Assembly (NCBI GenBank): GCA_018343915.1
Contig: JABRWF010000008.1
Coordinates: 1,426,001-1,490,000 of the forward strand
DNA from: Agroathelia rolfsii
Lineage: Eukaryota; Basidiomycota; Agaricomycetes; Amylocorticiales; Amylocorticiaceae
DNA length: 64,000 bases
Direction of reading: 5' to 3'
A program made the position numbers and the translations under genes. Positions 11,215-23,001 of the stretch are shown one piece after another (the stretch's first letter is position 1; every line of letters starts with the position of its first letter). The notes beneath the pieces are model-generated. The model had not been told where the DNA came from. It saw nothing but the letters and a program-made list of their open reading frames with translations, and made no database searches.

Positions 11215-12899
11215 TTATGAAGACACTGGGCCAACCACGGCAGCATACTGAGTAGAGAGTTCCGGAGAGGAATAGGTCCTGTATTTGAAACGGCTGAATA
11301 CAACTGCAACCTGGAATAGAATAATTGCAAACTTACAGGTTCAAACCAACAGCAATAGAAGCGATGATACCCTCTTCAATGGTCTCTCCAACGTAGGTGA
11401 CATCGACATCAGCATCATAGCCGCTCGAGTCCTCATATGGATACCATTGATCCTCGTCGTTCTATGAAATTATGATAACGTCGGTTTTGGATATTGATCT
11501 TTCAAACGAAAGTGCTTGCCTTGAGAGCATCATCCCAAGAGATGACGTTGGCGGCGTAAATTGAATTATTTGCTACCTCGTCCATGACATCTTCTGGGAA
11601 GAAGAGTTGTCCAGTACTGTGACAATAATAAGTTAACGTTTGATTACGTTGATGCACTCAGGAAATATGACGTACTGTACAGCGCTGCCAATAGGAACGA
11701 ATGTGCCGTTCTCGGCAATGGTACCGTTGGAGTAAGCCTTGATGTGGTAGTGCACAGCGCGGCCCGTATACCAGCCTCTGCATAGATGGAGTAATTAGAA
11801 ACATTGTCAAAAGTTAGAGAAAGTGCTCCTTACGGGACAATCGAGTAGACAGTTAAGTGTCCATCCTCGTCCGACAGCCATGCACCACGGAGGAAAGTCG
11901 AGTTATCAGTGGTAGCTCTGCATTGTTCAAATATATTAGTATCTGGTTACTTGAGTGGAGAAGAAAATCTGACGTACACATCGAGCATGCTGGTTGCCGA
12001 GGCTGAGTCTGCACCGCTATAGGGCCCATAAGAACTTGTGGAGGTAGAGCCTTCCGCAGTCGCAGTCGCAGTCTGGCTTACATCTGGTGCGTCAGTAGGG
12101 CCCCCAGGTCCTCCGCTCAAGAATCCGCTTGGTGCAGCACCATCTCCTGTGCCGGTGCCGTTGGTGCTGCTGTTACTACTGCCAGTGTCGCCGCCAAATC
12201 CACCACCATCAGCAAGCGCTGCACCAGTCTCGGCGACGTAGCCGGAGTAGTAGCCAGTCGCATTGGCGTGCTATTTCTCGACCGTCAGAGCGGAAGGAAG
12301 GATTGAAAGGTTGATCAATTATGCTTACCCATGAATCAACCCAGACCTGGACGGGGTTGCAGGTCTCGATATCGAAGAAGTCAATTTCAAGGGTCATAGG
12401 GATACCAAGTTGTGACTCGGTGATGTTCTGTCGAACAGTCTCGCCTATCATATGCAGCTATCATAAGCAAATTGTCCATCATGACATTGATCCATAAGAT
12501 AACATACGCAGAATGTGATAAGGGCCCTGGGTAACTAAGAATTGAGGTCAATCTTTGCACAGTAGCTGAGAAACTAAACCAATCCCTACCTTCTGGAGTA
12601 AGAATACATGTGGAATCATTGCTGATGCTCGAACGCGGTATGATGTCCGAACGCTGCACGTGGTTGAACGCATTGAAGTTGCGCTTGGCGCGTCTATACG
12701 TGAGTGCCTCGCCGCAGCGCTTTTGAATGGCATCACGAGCAGCAGTGGCATCTCGCCTAAGTATAATGTACCTCAATGATTCGTGTAAGCTAGATGATGA
12801 TCAGTTAACAAACCTATAATGAACGGGAGCAAAATCGGCATGTGCAGAGACCAGAACTGCTGTAGCGGCAAGAAATGTGATAATTTTGAGGGGGAACAT
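11215..12899 (-). CDS. extracellular intradiol ring-cleavage dioxygenase
   Basis: Ten exons join in phase: 12899-12814, 12756-12590, 12534-12508, 12444-12329, 12270-11978, 11917-11834, 11777-11676, 11616-11520, 11461-11337 and 11278-11215, giving 386 residues. The intron before exon 9 is GC-AG. A hydrophobic N terminus ending in VSAHA is a likely signal peptide. The family blocks are clear: EVTQGPYHIL, IDFFDIETC with VQVWVDSW-HANATGYYSGY, FLRGAW, PGWYTGRAVHYHIK (Tyr and His ligands of the ferric iron) and VHTGQLFFPED. A Gly/Ser/Thr-rich linker lies between. Such enzymes cleave catechol-type rings between the two hydroxyls; the secreted fungal forms are thought to act on lignin-derived or other aromatic compounds. 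A TATA box lies about 70 bases upstream. A broken paralogue lies at 4308-5929. Confidence 0.9.
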
Positions 12900-12966
12900 G
12901 TTCTTTGATGATGTTGCGCCTGAGTTGAGTGGATAGTGCTGGTAAGTGAGCGTCGCCCTCTCAGAT

Positions 12967-12974
12967 CTTTTATA
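12967..12974 (-). promoter_or_regulatory. TATA box of the intradiol dioxygenase
   Basis: On the minus strand the sequence reads TATAAAAG, about 70 bases before the ATG at 12899. The equivalent position in the pseudogene copy has degenerated. Confidence 0.6.
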
Positions 12975-13652
12975 GGCATTTTCGGTCGCCAAGTTACTCC
13001 CTCATTTAGACCGGCGCAGTCCAACACAAAGCGAGCTCTCGCATTGGCTGGATCCTATGTAGTAGAATTCGAAATTCGTGTTCTGCGGACGAATATTCAT
13101 GCTGCTGCTCTTGGCATGGAAGAAATGCTACGGTGCAGGGCGATGATTCCATGAGTCACTACGCATGCGGAGATCCGGAGCCCTATATGCACTTCCTAGA
13201 GGATGGATAATAACAGTAGCCCTAAAAGGGGCCAATGAACCAGCTGATATTACGGATCGTCCAAGTTCTGCCATGTCATTTAGACCAGGCAGTAAAGATC
13301 CAAGAACCTCAAGATGAAATTAAGAAGCGGTCGATAAGAGTAAACAACGGCCCAAGAATGACCCTGAACTAATAAAGAAAATTTAATTCACCCCCTACTC
13401 TGAGTGTCTTCTGGTCGCCGGGGAAATCCATTACGTCATAACGCCAAGGCCGAGTAAACGGATGACTAGGGAACACGTTACCCGCAACAGACGAGAAGAG
13501 GTATTGTAAGATATTCCAAGGGCGTTATTCTACAAATTGCAGTTTACAACAGTGTCCGATGTAATGGACATCAGTGCTGAAGTTCCGAAGTGTACCTATC
13601 AGAGAGTCCGCGAGATCGTTCACTATTTACTGTCACTGAAGTTGTTTGTATC
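12975..13652. other. intergenic, upstream of the dioxygenase
   Basis: About 680 bases without a gene. The part nearest the gene (13020-13150) is shared with the region upstream of the pseudogene copy. The remainder shows no feature I can support. Confidence 0.45.
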
Positions 13653-13657
13653 GCCGC

Positions 13658-14065
13658 TGTCAGGACCACTGGCAGGGAGTCGAGTCCACCCGGCCACTGT
13701 GGGGGTCGATAACGGATCAGATGCAATAATGGGACCAGGTCCGGGCCTAACACGCTCAGCCGGCAATCACGGGTGTGGGTGCAAGAGAAGAATAGAATAG
13801 AATAACAATGAGTGACTAATGTAGGAGCGGGCAACGGGTAGTAATAAGGAATCGGAAAGAACGAATGACTAGCAAATGAGCGCGTGCGCGTCAAGCAAAC
13901 GAGTGTGTATGTGCGACGAAATGGACGGTCTGAATGAAGACCACGTATACGTCCGTGTCTCCCTATATCCCCTCTCCTCGGCATCTCGGCATCTCTCCCT
14001 CTAAGGTGGTCTCCCTCGGTGTCGTCCTCGATGGGTTGTGCCCGGTCGGCTATCGGTCCGTAACA
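13658..14065. mobile_element. solo LTR of an LTR retrotransposon with 5-bp TSD
   Basis: The 408-bp element begins TGTCAGGACC and ends GGTCCGTAACA, an imperfect inverted terminal pair with the TG...CA ends typical of LTRs. It is flanked by identical pentamers GCCGC at 13653-13657 and 14066-14070. There is no internal gag/pol and no second LTR in the window, so this is a solo LTR left by recombination. The orientation is undetermined because no internal region is present. Confidence 0.85.
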
Positions 14066-14196
14066 GCCGCTGCAGTGCTACATATAGATGAGGAGGTTAA
14101 CTACTAATAGAAAGGCATGCATAATATATTCTCTGAATTAAATGTATAGAATATATCGTATATAATCCAAAACAAGAACAAGTAGTTTTTTTCCAG

Positions 14197-17130
14197 TTAC
14201 GCCGTTGGCGATAGCAATTCCAAGTATTTATCCTTCTCCAAAATCCAGTCATTGGAATCGGGAGACGTGACAGGGCCATTCGACAAGATAACATCAATGT
14301 TCAAGACACCGGTTTCATGTGCCCTCTTAAGAGTCAACATAAATCCATCTACGAGATTTATGCGATTCTGTACGAAGAAGCGCAGCATATTGCATCTGTC
14401 ATCCATGTCTTGTTCGTCCCAGCGCATGCTGGCAGCTATCTCAAAATTTAAAACGAAGTGGACAGTCTTGATGAATTGTGCGACCTGCAATTGGTACTGG
14501 TATTCTTCCTGCGGGTCCAGCATCTCTTCAGATCCTGGATCAAATACGACGATAGCCATGGCCCAAAATGCCTTGGTCGAGACCGGAGGTTCGACTGAGC
14601 CCCCGCCTTTACTACCTGTTGGGGAGACAGCCGTTATCGACCTTTGACGCTCAACGAAACGTATTGCGCCGCTCATGGACAATAGGATTGTTTCATCTAT
14701 AAAGGAGAGTCAAATTTCCGTCAACAATAATAATAAATGGAATGCGATATTACCTTCAAGTTTCCAGGGGGATGTGCCGCAGAAATACTGCGAACCGGCG
14801 AATGTGAGCAAGTCCGCAGCAAACTCGATGCGACTGAAATAATTATGGTTCTTTCCATTGGACCCCGAAGAGCTCAGGCGATTATTTTTACGCGCATTCA
14901 TGTTTAGTAGATCCGTTGAGAGTAGAGTCACCAACATGTTGTGATGCAAGTCATAAAGGTTGGTTCCCGCTTGATTTGGATCTCTGTTAGTAACAAGCAT
15001 AAAGTGTACACCCAACAAGTTCGTGAAAAAGTCAAACTCGATTTTGTTTGAAAAGAAGAGATGACGATCCGAGATCATTGTCGTTAACGAAGATATACAC
15101 TGCAGGATAGTGTTCCTCGCCAGAGGGCTTATGCACTGGACCTCCGTCCAAAATCTGTACAACAGATGCTTGTCAATATCGAATGTTGGGTTGTGCTGTT
15201 GCTCGTCCTCCCTCGCCCGCCAGACATTTTCGGAAAGGTAGGCTTGTAAATCGGTGATACCCTCCAGCTCAGGAAGCCCTTTGCTCGGTTTGAGCAGGCT
15301 GAGCAAGACTTGACAATGATGGCGGAATTGTAACTTGACATTCCCCATTTCCCCCGCTGCCAGCCACTTCTTCTCCTCCAGCCAGGTTGTGTTCTGATTT
15401 ATCAGCGTCGGTGGCGGTGGACCGGGCACATCGGAAAAACACTGGACGACGAGGTCATTAGGAACATTCTGGTGGCTGATTAGCCACGAGAGGGCTTTCC
15501 ACTCCTCGAGGACTGTTGCCTCGGGACTGGACGAAAAGCGTAAGATCATGTCCCACTTCGTCCAGACGTTGCCCTTCCAACGAGCGATGAGAGGGTTCCT
15601 TAAGAAGTTGTCGAGCTTGGATAGCCATCGTCTTGCCCAATTAGCTGTCTGTTTGTTGATATCTTCGGGAGCCATGTATGTGCGCGTCACAGAGACTGCG
15701 CCTAAGCTAAGCCTGTGGAGTTTTATTTTTATTTTTAGTTCCAGAACCTTATACAAGTAAAGTCAGGGAGATATGAGTGGTACTAACGCAATAAGCCCAC
15801 GATGCAATGTTCGTAAGCAATACACTAAGCCGATCATGAACACCGACGCAAAGGAGGACCTATATGGGCAGCTTGGCACAAAGATGGGCAAATACGTGAC
15901 CACAAGGACGAGCAACAGTACGATTCCAAGTAGAGCAATGGACACCCATGCCACTGCGTGGTTGATGCTTGGTAGCACCACACCCATTCCAATGAAGAAA
16001 AGGATGAGCCCTAGTCCCAGTCCATCTGAGAGGAACGTGGCGATTTCTTCAATGTACCATGCGTCGAGGTCCTTTCTGCGATACTGACGAAGCTGGATGG
16101 CGTGCTGTAAGGGATACACATTCGTCCAGCGCATGTACTCTCTGAGCCACTCTTTGACGAGTATACCGAATAATGCGACGCTAAGAGAGAGGATAAGGCT
16201 GAGGAACCACAACGAGGTGGCTACAACATGGGAGCGCGCCGGTTGATCTGAGGATGGCAAGACGTCAGATTCCTGAGCGACCTGGCCGAGGGAGAGCTGG
16301 TGCAACTGCCTGGATACGTCCAAGAGGATCGATGCGGATAGCCGTGCGCTATCTGGCCGGAGTTCTGAGTAAATTTGGACTACAAAGCCAGTCAAGACTG
16401 CAGAGAAAAGACCGCTCTTGGGAGCATGATATCAGATATATATATATATATATATGACTATTTCAATAGACTAAGACACTCACGAATACGAGAAGGGTAT
16501 CAATATACTTATTAAGATCCTCTGTCCATACCTCATCCAGCTTCTTGTATCTCTCAAAAACCGAAAGCCAACCATCCGTGTCTGAACTTGTGTGCACCTT
16601 ATCATGATCAGTCTAAGAACGATGAAAATCATAAACAGGCAGATCATGGCGACAATGACGATGACGTTTCAAACCTGGTTATGACGGTGGCCGGGATGTT
16701 CACTACGAGATCGGAGGCTACCCCGATTCTGGGACTGAATACAATCAAGATCAGGATATGCTGCTAACTCATGAAAAAAGCATGAAAACAAATTACTGGG
16801 GTACTAGTGTCATTGCTAAGCTGGTGGGTGGATAAATTGGATGAACGTCAGATGGAAAGCATGTACAATTAACTCACCACGGTGTTCTTGCGACTCTTCT
16901 GCGGCGACTGAACTATTTTCTGAGGAGAAACGACAGTGGACGAGGCACGCTGAAGTTTCTGCGCAAGAAAATAAGGATTGTTTGATTAAATAATGACTCT
17001 CCTCAAGCATACCTTAGGCGGGGGCGATGGTTGGCCCCTGCTATTACTGCCCTCACCACTCGTTACATCTGCTTGGACCACACCTGAGGGCAGCATCAGA
17101 TCGAAGTTGATGGGTCCAAGCGTAGCACAG
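14197..17130 (-). CDS. DUF6535-family membrane protein (5' end tentative)
   Basis: Well-supported exons are 16612-16484, 16416-15788, 15712-14754 and 14696-14197. They join in phase to 738 residues and end at 14197. They carry the DUF6535 pattern: WTEDLNKYIDTLLVF, then GLFSAVLTGFVVQIYSEL, a membrane segment SLWFLSLILSLSVALFGILVKEWLREY, a basic amphipathic stretch, and three further hydrophobic segments ending near VPSCPYRSSF. The C-terminal 500 residues are soluble and helical. Upstream, two likely 5' exons are visible on the minus strand, one at about 17125-17016 containing PINFDLMLPSGVV and ending SPPPK, and one at about 16966-16886 containing KLQRASSTVVSPQK. Another exon may lie near 16750-16665, so the start codon is not fixed. 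The role is unknown. The other family member in this window is at 963-4179. Confidence 0.72.
16437..16455. repeat. short (TA)n tract inside an intron
   Basis: An alternating TA run lies within the intron between the first two well-supported exons of the DUF6535 gene. Confidence 0.7.
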
Positions 17131-18637
17131 CTTTTTGTTCTGACCTTTTTCCACGTCAATGTTATTGCTCATGGAAAGCTATAGGGTAGTGTAAGTCAAT
17201 GGCGGGGAAATCAGACCAGATGGGTGCAGTGTTGATGGTAGGACGGCGGGGGACTGGGATAGCGTCGGGCAATTGGGGCTTGTACTTAAGTAGCCATACC
17301 AAGACAACATTAACTGGGAGAATTGGACAGGATCTTGATCCCATGATCAGCACTCCGTTTGGTGATCGTTGTCGGGTTGGGTGACTGAGTATGTACATAC
17401 ACGGCTCTTGAGCTGTGCTCACGGGCGCCTAAGTAGTACTACGTTTGTGTCCTTATAGGGGACACTCTCGACATTTGTATTACTTCGTTCTCTGAGTTGC
17501 CGACAGGAGGGCGATGAAACACCAGCACCGCCAGCGCCACTAAATAAAGTAAACATCAACATGAAGAATGCAAATGCAAAATATGAAATCATCTCTACAC
17601 AATTATACTCCCAGCCAAGATAAGGGCGTGTGGCGTAGTGAACAGCAAAGTCGCAAACACCGGAACGTTGAAAAGAGCGAAATCCATGCTAGCACAACAA
17701 ATATTGTATATGTACAGACGGACAAGCGCCCGGCAGCACGAAATCATCGATGACAATTTAATACATGGCCATGGACTTGTTCCATAAAGGGCAGATGCAG
17801 GTCCCATCAGTACCTGTCTCAGCACGTTCTGGGGTATCAAGTAAGCAGAATATACATGTTTAGTGTCCGTCGATACCGAGATGTTCTTCGGCTTGCATCG
17901 AAAATGCGATTGTGTGCCCGACTCGGACTGGGACCGGGACTCGAGAGAGATGAGCAATCAATATTCAATGCCAAGCAGCCAGGACAATATGCTGTGTGAA
18001 AGAAAAACCCGGCGGATTGACAAAGCTCACAGGTATAAACACACCAGCGTGTATTTCAAGTTCTCAGTCGCGGCGGTCTCAGGCTCATAAGCGAGCGAGT
18101 TCAAGCAACAACTTGAATCATCAATAACATGAAAGAACGGCCAACTTAGTTTCCTAATCATCAATTAAAATGTTCCTATTGTCGACGACCAGGTCAAGGT
18201 CAAGTTGGGGATAACCGCCGTGCCAGCCAGCCAGTGTGACCAGGCGACATGTCGACGCGACCGGCTGCCGTCGGGCCGGAGCGTAGTTGACGCTTACATG
18301 CATTAGCATCCTTTCGATGGCCTACCCAGGCGACAAACGACCTCGCCAGTGTCACTACCAGCCAGCATGGACTGGTACTTATATCCTGTTTGCCACCATC
18401 TTGTCTTCCAACAATCCATCTTCATTTTCCACATAAATTGGCTTGTCATTCGAATTTCTCAACTACAGGCAAGTAAAGCAAAAAAGGAGTAAACGACGAA
18501 TAGCAGATACACAAAACAAATGATGCAAAGTTACGATTGGCTTTACAAAAGCCAAAGTTCTGATTGTAATGCAAAAAAAAAAAAAGCAATGTCCGCATCT
18601 TCAATAACAACGATAGCGCGCTTCTGGCTACTACAAT
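17131..18637. other. intergenic, no gene supported
   Basis: About 1.5 kb. Open frames here are short and show no family features. A TATA-like ACTTATATCC with a following pyrimidine-rich stretch near 18375-18420 points rightward, but the only ORF after it (from 18520) runs antisense into the protease and looks non-coding. Confidence 0.4.
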
Positions 18638-20350
18638 TTACTGCTTGGCAAGCACAGCGAGCGAAATTTCCTGCTGATCCTGGTCGACGGAGAAGTACGC
18701 ATTCTTCAAGAACACATCGCCGACGAGCCACTCCGTATCGGCGCCGATATTTCCCGCGCCGATGCCGCTGAGGCAATCGCCAGTGGGGTCGTTGTCATCG
18801 ACGGGAGCAAACGCCAGGTCCTGAGGCTCGATCGTGAACGCGCGGCCGCCAAACGTGAATGCGAGGCTGACGTTGGTCGTGCACGGGACGGTGAACTGAC
18901 CTTGGCCGGCGTTGGCCGCGCCAGGGATGAGCGCGTGCACCGTCGCGGCGTCGTTGCCGGGTGCCTGGATGAGCGTGGTGCCGGTGTCGAGGATGGCGGT
19001 GCGGCCTTTGAGGCCGGTGTCGACGCCATCGACGGTGACGGCGGTCATGTCGCCCTCCCAGAAGCCTTCGGTGTTGACGTTCTTAAAGGTGACGAGCGTG
19101 TTCTGGTCAAACTTGCTCGTGTCGAGGCCGCCGAAGGTGACTTCACCGTCGTTGAGCTGGTCGGAGAGACGGGAGATCTTGAAGGAGGTGATGGCGCCAT
19201 TGATGAGCTTCTGTTGTGCGAGGGACTCGACGGGTGTGGGGACCTTCTGCTCGGAGAGGCCCTGCTGAGCAAGACCCATAAGGCCGTCGAAGGAGGTCGT
19301 ATCGCCGGAGAACTGGACAGATTCTTCGTTGGCTGTACCGAACGTGTGGTTGTTCAACGCCAGGCCAGCGAGGAGCACGTTGTCCTGACAGAGCGTGCCA
19401 GCAACAGCGCCGGATCCGTATGTAACCTCAAACTGCTGATCGGTGTTGACGAAGGAGGACGAGGTGGAGGTACCCAAGAAGGTGTGGTTGCCGCATCCTC
19501 CGCCGCCCTCGCTGACGCAGTTCTCGGCATTGCCGACCCAGAAGTCGGCAGAGCCAGAGTCCATGAGGATGTTGTAGTTGGTAGGCGGAGTGCCGATTTG
19601 GACGGTGGCAACGTAACCAACATCGTCAGCCTCGATCGCAAGACCAAGAGAGTTGCTTGCCGTTGGGGCATTGGCAGCTGTCAATAAGGCAGGATCATTC
19701 AAGGCGGCGAGGTCGATGGCGGAAACGCCCGAAGTAGAGCCATCGGCAGCAACAGCCGAAGAGGACGAAGAAGAGGTGGCAGCGACACCCGCGGCAGCAG
19801 CGCCGGCAACACCAGCAGCACTGCAAAGAAAGGACGTTTCAGTGTTACGGAATTTTCAGGATGGTCATCAACACATACGCAGCAGCAGCAGCAGCACCCT
19901 TGTGCTTCTTCTTGTTCTTCTCGTTGAGAGCAGCACCAGGACGGCCGATGCGGGCAAGACTGGCGTAGTCACCACGGCGTTCAAGATCACGCTTGAGCCA
20001 TTCGTGACGGCGCTCGATGCGCTCGTTCAGTTCGTCATGCGATGGCTCCTTGCGGCGGGTCATGCGTGCCAAGCGGCGGTCACCACGGTTCAGGTGTTGT
20101 TGGTAGTACTGCAGTGTGAAGAAATCAAAATATGAGTGATCCAGATCATTGGTGGCATACGAGAAGAGAATGAAGATCATGAACGGACCAGATGGGGATG
20201 GACGCCATCACGTTTCTGGGGCAAGCGTTTGAGAGGAAGCGTGATCGTGCCAGCACCGCGCCTTGCTGGGGCAGCAGTAGCATCCTGGACGCCAGAAGAG
20301 ACAACGAGGATGCTTGCCAGAAGCGAAGTGAAAGAGATGCCGAGATGCAT
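18638..20350 (-). CDS. secreted aspartic protease (pepsin family A1)
   Basis: Three exons (20350-20189, 20108-19879, 19820-18638) join in phase to 524 residues. Residues 1-26 are a hydrophobic signal peptide. A long basic pro-region follows (to about residue 185), with many Arg/Lys pairs and a poly-Ala/Ser stretch. The mature domain has both catalytic motifs: MDSGSADFWVG (DSG rather than the usual DTG) and ILDTGTTLIQ. The YGSG flap sequence and the closing WLVGDVFLKNAYFSVD block typical of family A1 are also present. The product should be secreted and active at acid pH. The coding strand is GC-rich, so long meaningless ORFs appear on the opposite strand. Confidence 0.93.
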
Positions 20351-21794
20351 GATTATGGATGGACAGAGCAATTAAACAGAACGAGAGTGATGTGTATGTG
20401 TATTCGAGAGCGTAAATGCGAGGCCTGCCCAGATATAGAGAGAGAAAACTTTGAGAAGGACCAGCCCAAGGAAGACAAGCCAATAAAATGGGGAAAAAGA
20501 AAGAGAAAGGGAAGGAGGAGGGAGGGAGGGACGAGGAGGAGGGACGAGAGAGTGGGTGGCATCATGGCTGTATGCTCTCCATCTTTAAATACTTCCGGTA
20601 GCACAAGGCTCGCCATGGCCACCGCCAAATCTGGCCACGCTTCTTTGTTCCGAGCGAGCGGAGGCTTCCTTTTTTAGTTCCTGATCACGCCTCCATCTGG
20701 AAAATCGCCGGAAAGACAATAAAACAACGCTCGCTCTAATAACAATGACCACGCCCAAATATAATCAGCAGAGGTGATATATTTCATTTCTAATGGTGCT
20801 TGTACTATTGCTCGGTATCATCTCGGCGGACAGTCGCTAATGCGCAGCAAACGATGTATGTCTTGGATCAAACAACCCTTCCGTGCGCTCTTCAGTACAA
20901 TCCAGAAAACGCTATCAATTCTCGTCTCATAGGCAACCGGCGGGCTTTCCTAACCCAGTCTTCTGTTTTTGCTTTCCCAGTATCACCATCTGTTCACCTG
21001 CACTGTCGACATGTGATGCCTGCCATGCTAAGACAGCGGTCGCTTGCTCCAGTTTATCCAGTAGGTCGTTTATTGATCTGATCCTCTGATGGCCCAATCA
21101 TACGCCTGCACGAGTGGTTTTTCCTACAATAGACTGATTCCGCCTAGCAATGGGCCTCTTGACGACGCGCATTTATTTGTTGCTAGCTTATGATGTGAGG
21201 TGACTGCATGCTTGTATATGGCAACTCCGCTGCTATAAGAATAGTAGACTACTGTACTTCGGTCACTGCTGTTGCAACTTGCTAATCTTACGCACCTATT
21301 TATATGCCTCGGCGAAGATGAAAGGCAGTCTTACAAGCTCGGGTTGACTTTTGTCTTTTCTCCCATCTGCTAGTCTCCACCCTCAAATCAGCTATTCCAA
21401 GCATCAAAAAATTAAACATCTGCAATAGCAACACATCGAGAATGAAATCAAGGCAACTACAAGTCTTCAAGAGTCAAGGATGATGTAGAATGTTGACGGA
21501 TTTATATGCATGATGTTGATGGTGGTCGTGACTTGAATTGTGATTAGTTACTTCCGCACTTTGTCTCCTTATACGTCTTTGCACGGATTCATAAATTTTG
21601 ATAACTTGATGTCATCGTATAGCATTAATGAAACATAGACATAACCTATAAGCGGCTTCTCTCTCTTTTTTTTTTTTTTGCTTTTCTTAACGACTCTTTC
21701 ATTGGCGAAGCTTAACCACTCCCAGCAGGGTAATTGTATTTAATGACCATGAATGTTTTTAACGTTGTTTGTACTACCATTACATTGATACATC
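20351..21794. other. intergenic (protease promoter; 3' flank of the hydratase gene)
   Basis: About 1.4 kb. The right part (21600-21794) is the downstream region of the enoyl-CoA hydratase gene. The part next to 20350 should be the protease promoter; a TTTAAA element lies near 20585. It includes a purine-rich GGA-repeat stretch at about 20500-20555. No other gene was seen. Confidence 0.45.
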
Positions 21795-23001
21795 CTACAA
21801 CCTCGCCTTGGCCCTCTCATCCTCAATCTTCGCATTAATCACGCGATTGTCCCTTACAAACGCCTCGAGGACATTCATATACAGATCGCGCTTCATCAGG
21901 CCCCACACGCCCGTGCGCGCGTTGGGCGCGATACCGTCGGCGATCTCGACCGCCTTGTTGAGCACCTCAGTGCTGGGCACAACGTAGTCCAGCAGGCCAT
22001 CGGCAAGCGCCTCTTGTGGCGGAAACCGGTGGCCCTCGAGGGCAATCTTACGCAAGAGCGTCGAGGAAGGGAACTTGGCACGCATGAGGACGGCGAATGC
22101 GTGCGGAAGGACGGCACCAAAGTGGATCTGTAAGTTGTGTCGTGGAAGGTGTGTGTGTATAGCATGTGTGAGTGCATGCGGAGGGGCAATTGGCCTGGAA
22201 TGGGAAATGGACGGACCTCATTCATAGTGATCCATGCATTACGTTTTGCACCGTCGATCATCACGCGGTAGTCGCATGCCAGGGTGAGCATCATTCCCCC
22301 AGCAAAGCAATGGCCGTTGATGGCTGCTATCGTGGGCACTAGACACATAGACGTCAGCAAGGTAGACGTGAGCATTCGGGCTACTCCAAACTTACATGGG
22401 AATATCAACAGACGGGCATATAATGGGTTCAGTGTGTCTAAGCAATCAGCGACGTTAGAGAGGCGACAGTATACCATGCTAACAAAACGAGCGGCGTCAA
22501 CGCACGAATGAAGAAATTGTCGTCCTTGATAGCATTCTCAAAGTCCAGGCCTGTATCCAACAGCAGTTATGAGCATCGCACTAGCAACACGCATCATCTA
22601 CCACCACAAGACCGAACTCGCACGCACCGTTACTGAAGAACTTATCCTGTCCCTGCTTTCCGGTGATAATTAAAGCGCCTTTTCCGCCTTGCTTATCCTT
22701 CGTTTGCTGCGCAGGCCTCCACGCCTCGCGCCATGCGCGCTCGACGGCGTCTAATGCCGGCAGGAGTGCGTTCTTGATCATGTGTGCCGTCAGCCGGGAG
22801 TCGACGCCGTTGTGCATTTCGAGGATCCATATGTATGGCGTCGCTGTAAGTATTAGGTGTAGGAAGAGAATATTCCTTAGAATAATGATAGACTTCCGAG
22901 TTGTGCATTGGTACTAGACTGGACGAACAGTTCGAGACGGTCACAATTGGATCCGTCGAAGGGAAATGAAGGACTTGGGATGGTGCGAACGTTGGTGCCA
23001 T
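21795..23001 (-). CDS. enoyl-CoA hydratase/isomerase, probably peroxisomal
   Basis: Six exons (23001-22920, 22843-22628, 22550-22506, 22437-22396, 22338-22217, 22127-21795) join in phase to 279 residues. Crotonase-fold features are visible: the EMHNGVDSRLT region, the FSNGLDFENA loop, the oxyanion-hole stretch AAINGHCFAGGMMLTLACDYRVM, and NEIHFGAVLP, whose Glu fits the single catalytic Glu of delta3-delta2-enoyl-CoA isomerases. The protein ends in -ARL, matching the type 1 peroxisomal targeting consensus. The likely role is isomerisation or hydration of enoyl-CoA in peroxisomal beta-oxidation of unsaturated fatty acids. The first donor (A then GTCTAG) is the least certain join. Confidence 0.85.

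Noticed and set aside
16670..16830. Plus-strand frame with an acidic, Gly/Tyr-rich reading near the second DUF6535 gene
   Set aside because: It has no Met-to-stop structure of its own, overlaps the region where minus-strand 5' exons of the DUF6535 gene are expected, and matches no family I recognise.
18520..18771. Short plus-strand ORF after a TATA-like element
   Set aside because: Most of it is antisense to the protease 3' exon and becomes an Arg-rich nonsense frame.
18902..19687. 261-residue open frame on the plus strand
   Set aside because: It lies wholly antisense to the aspartic protease, is Gly/Val/Asp-rich as expected from GC-rich shadow frames, and has no family features.
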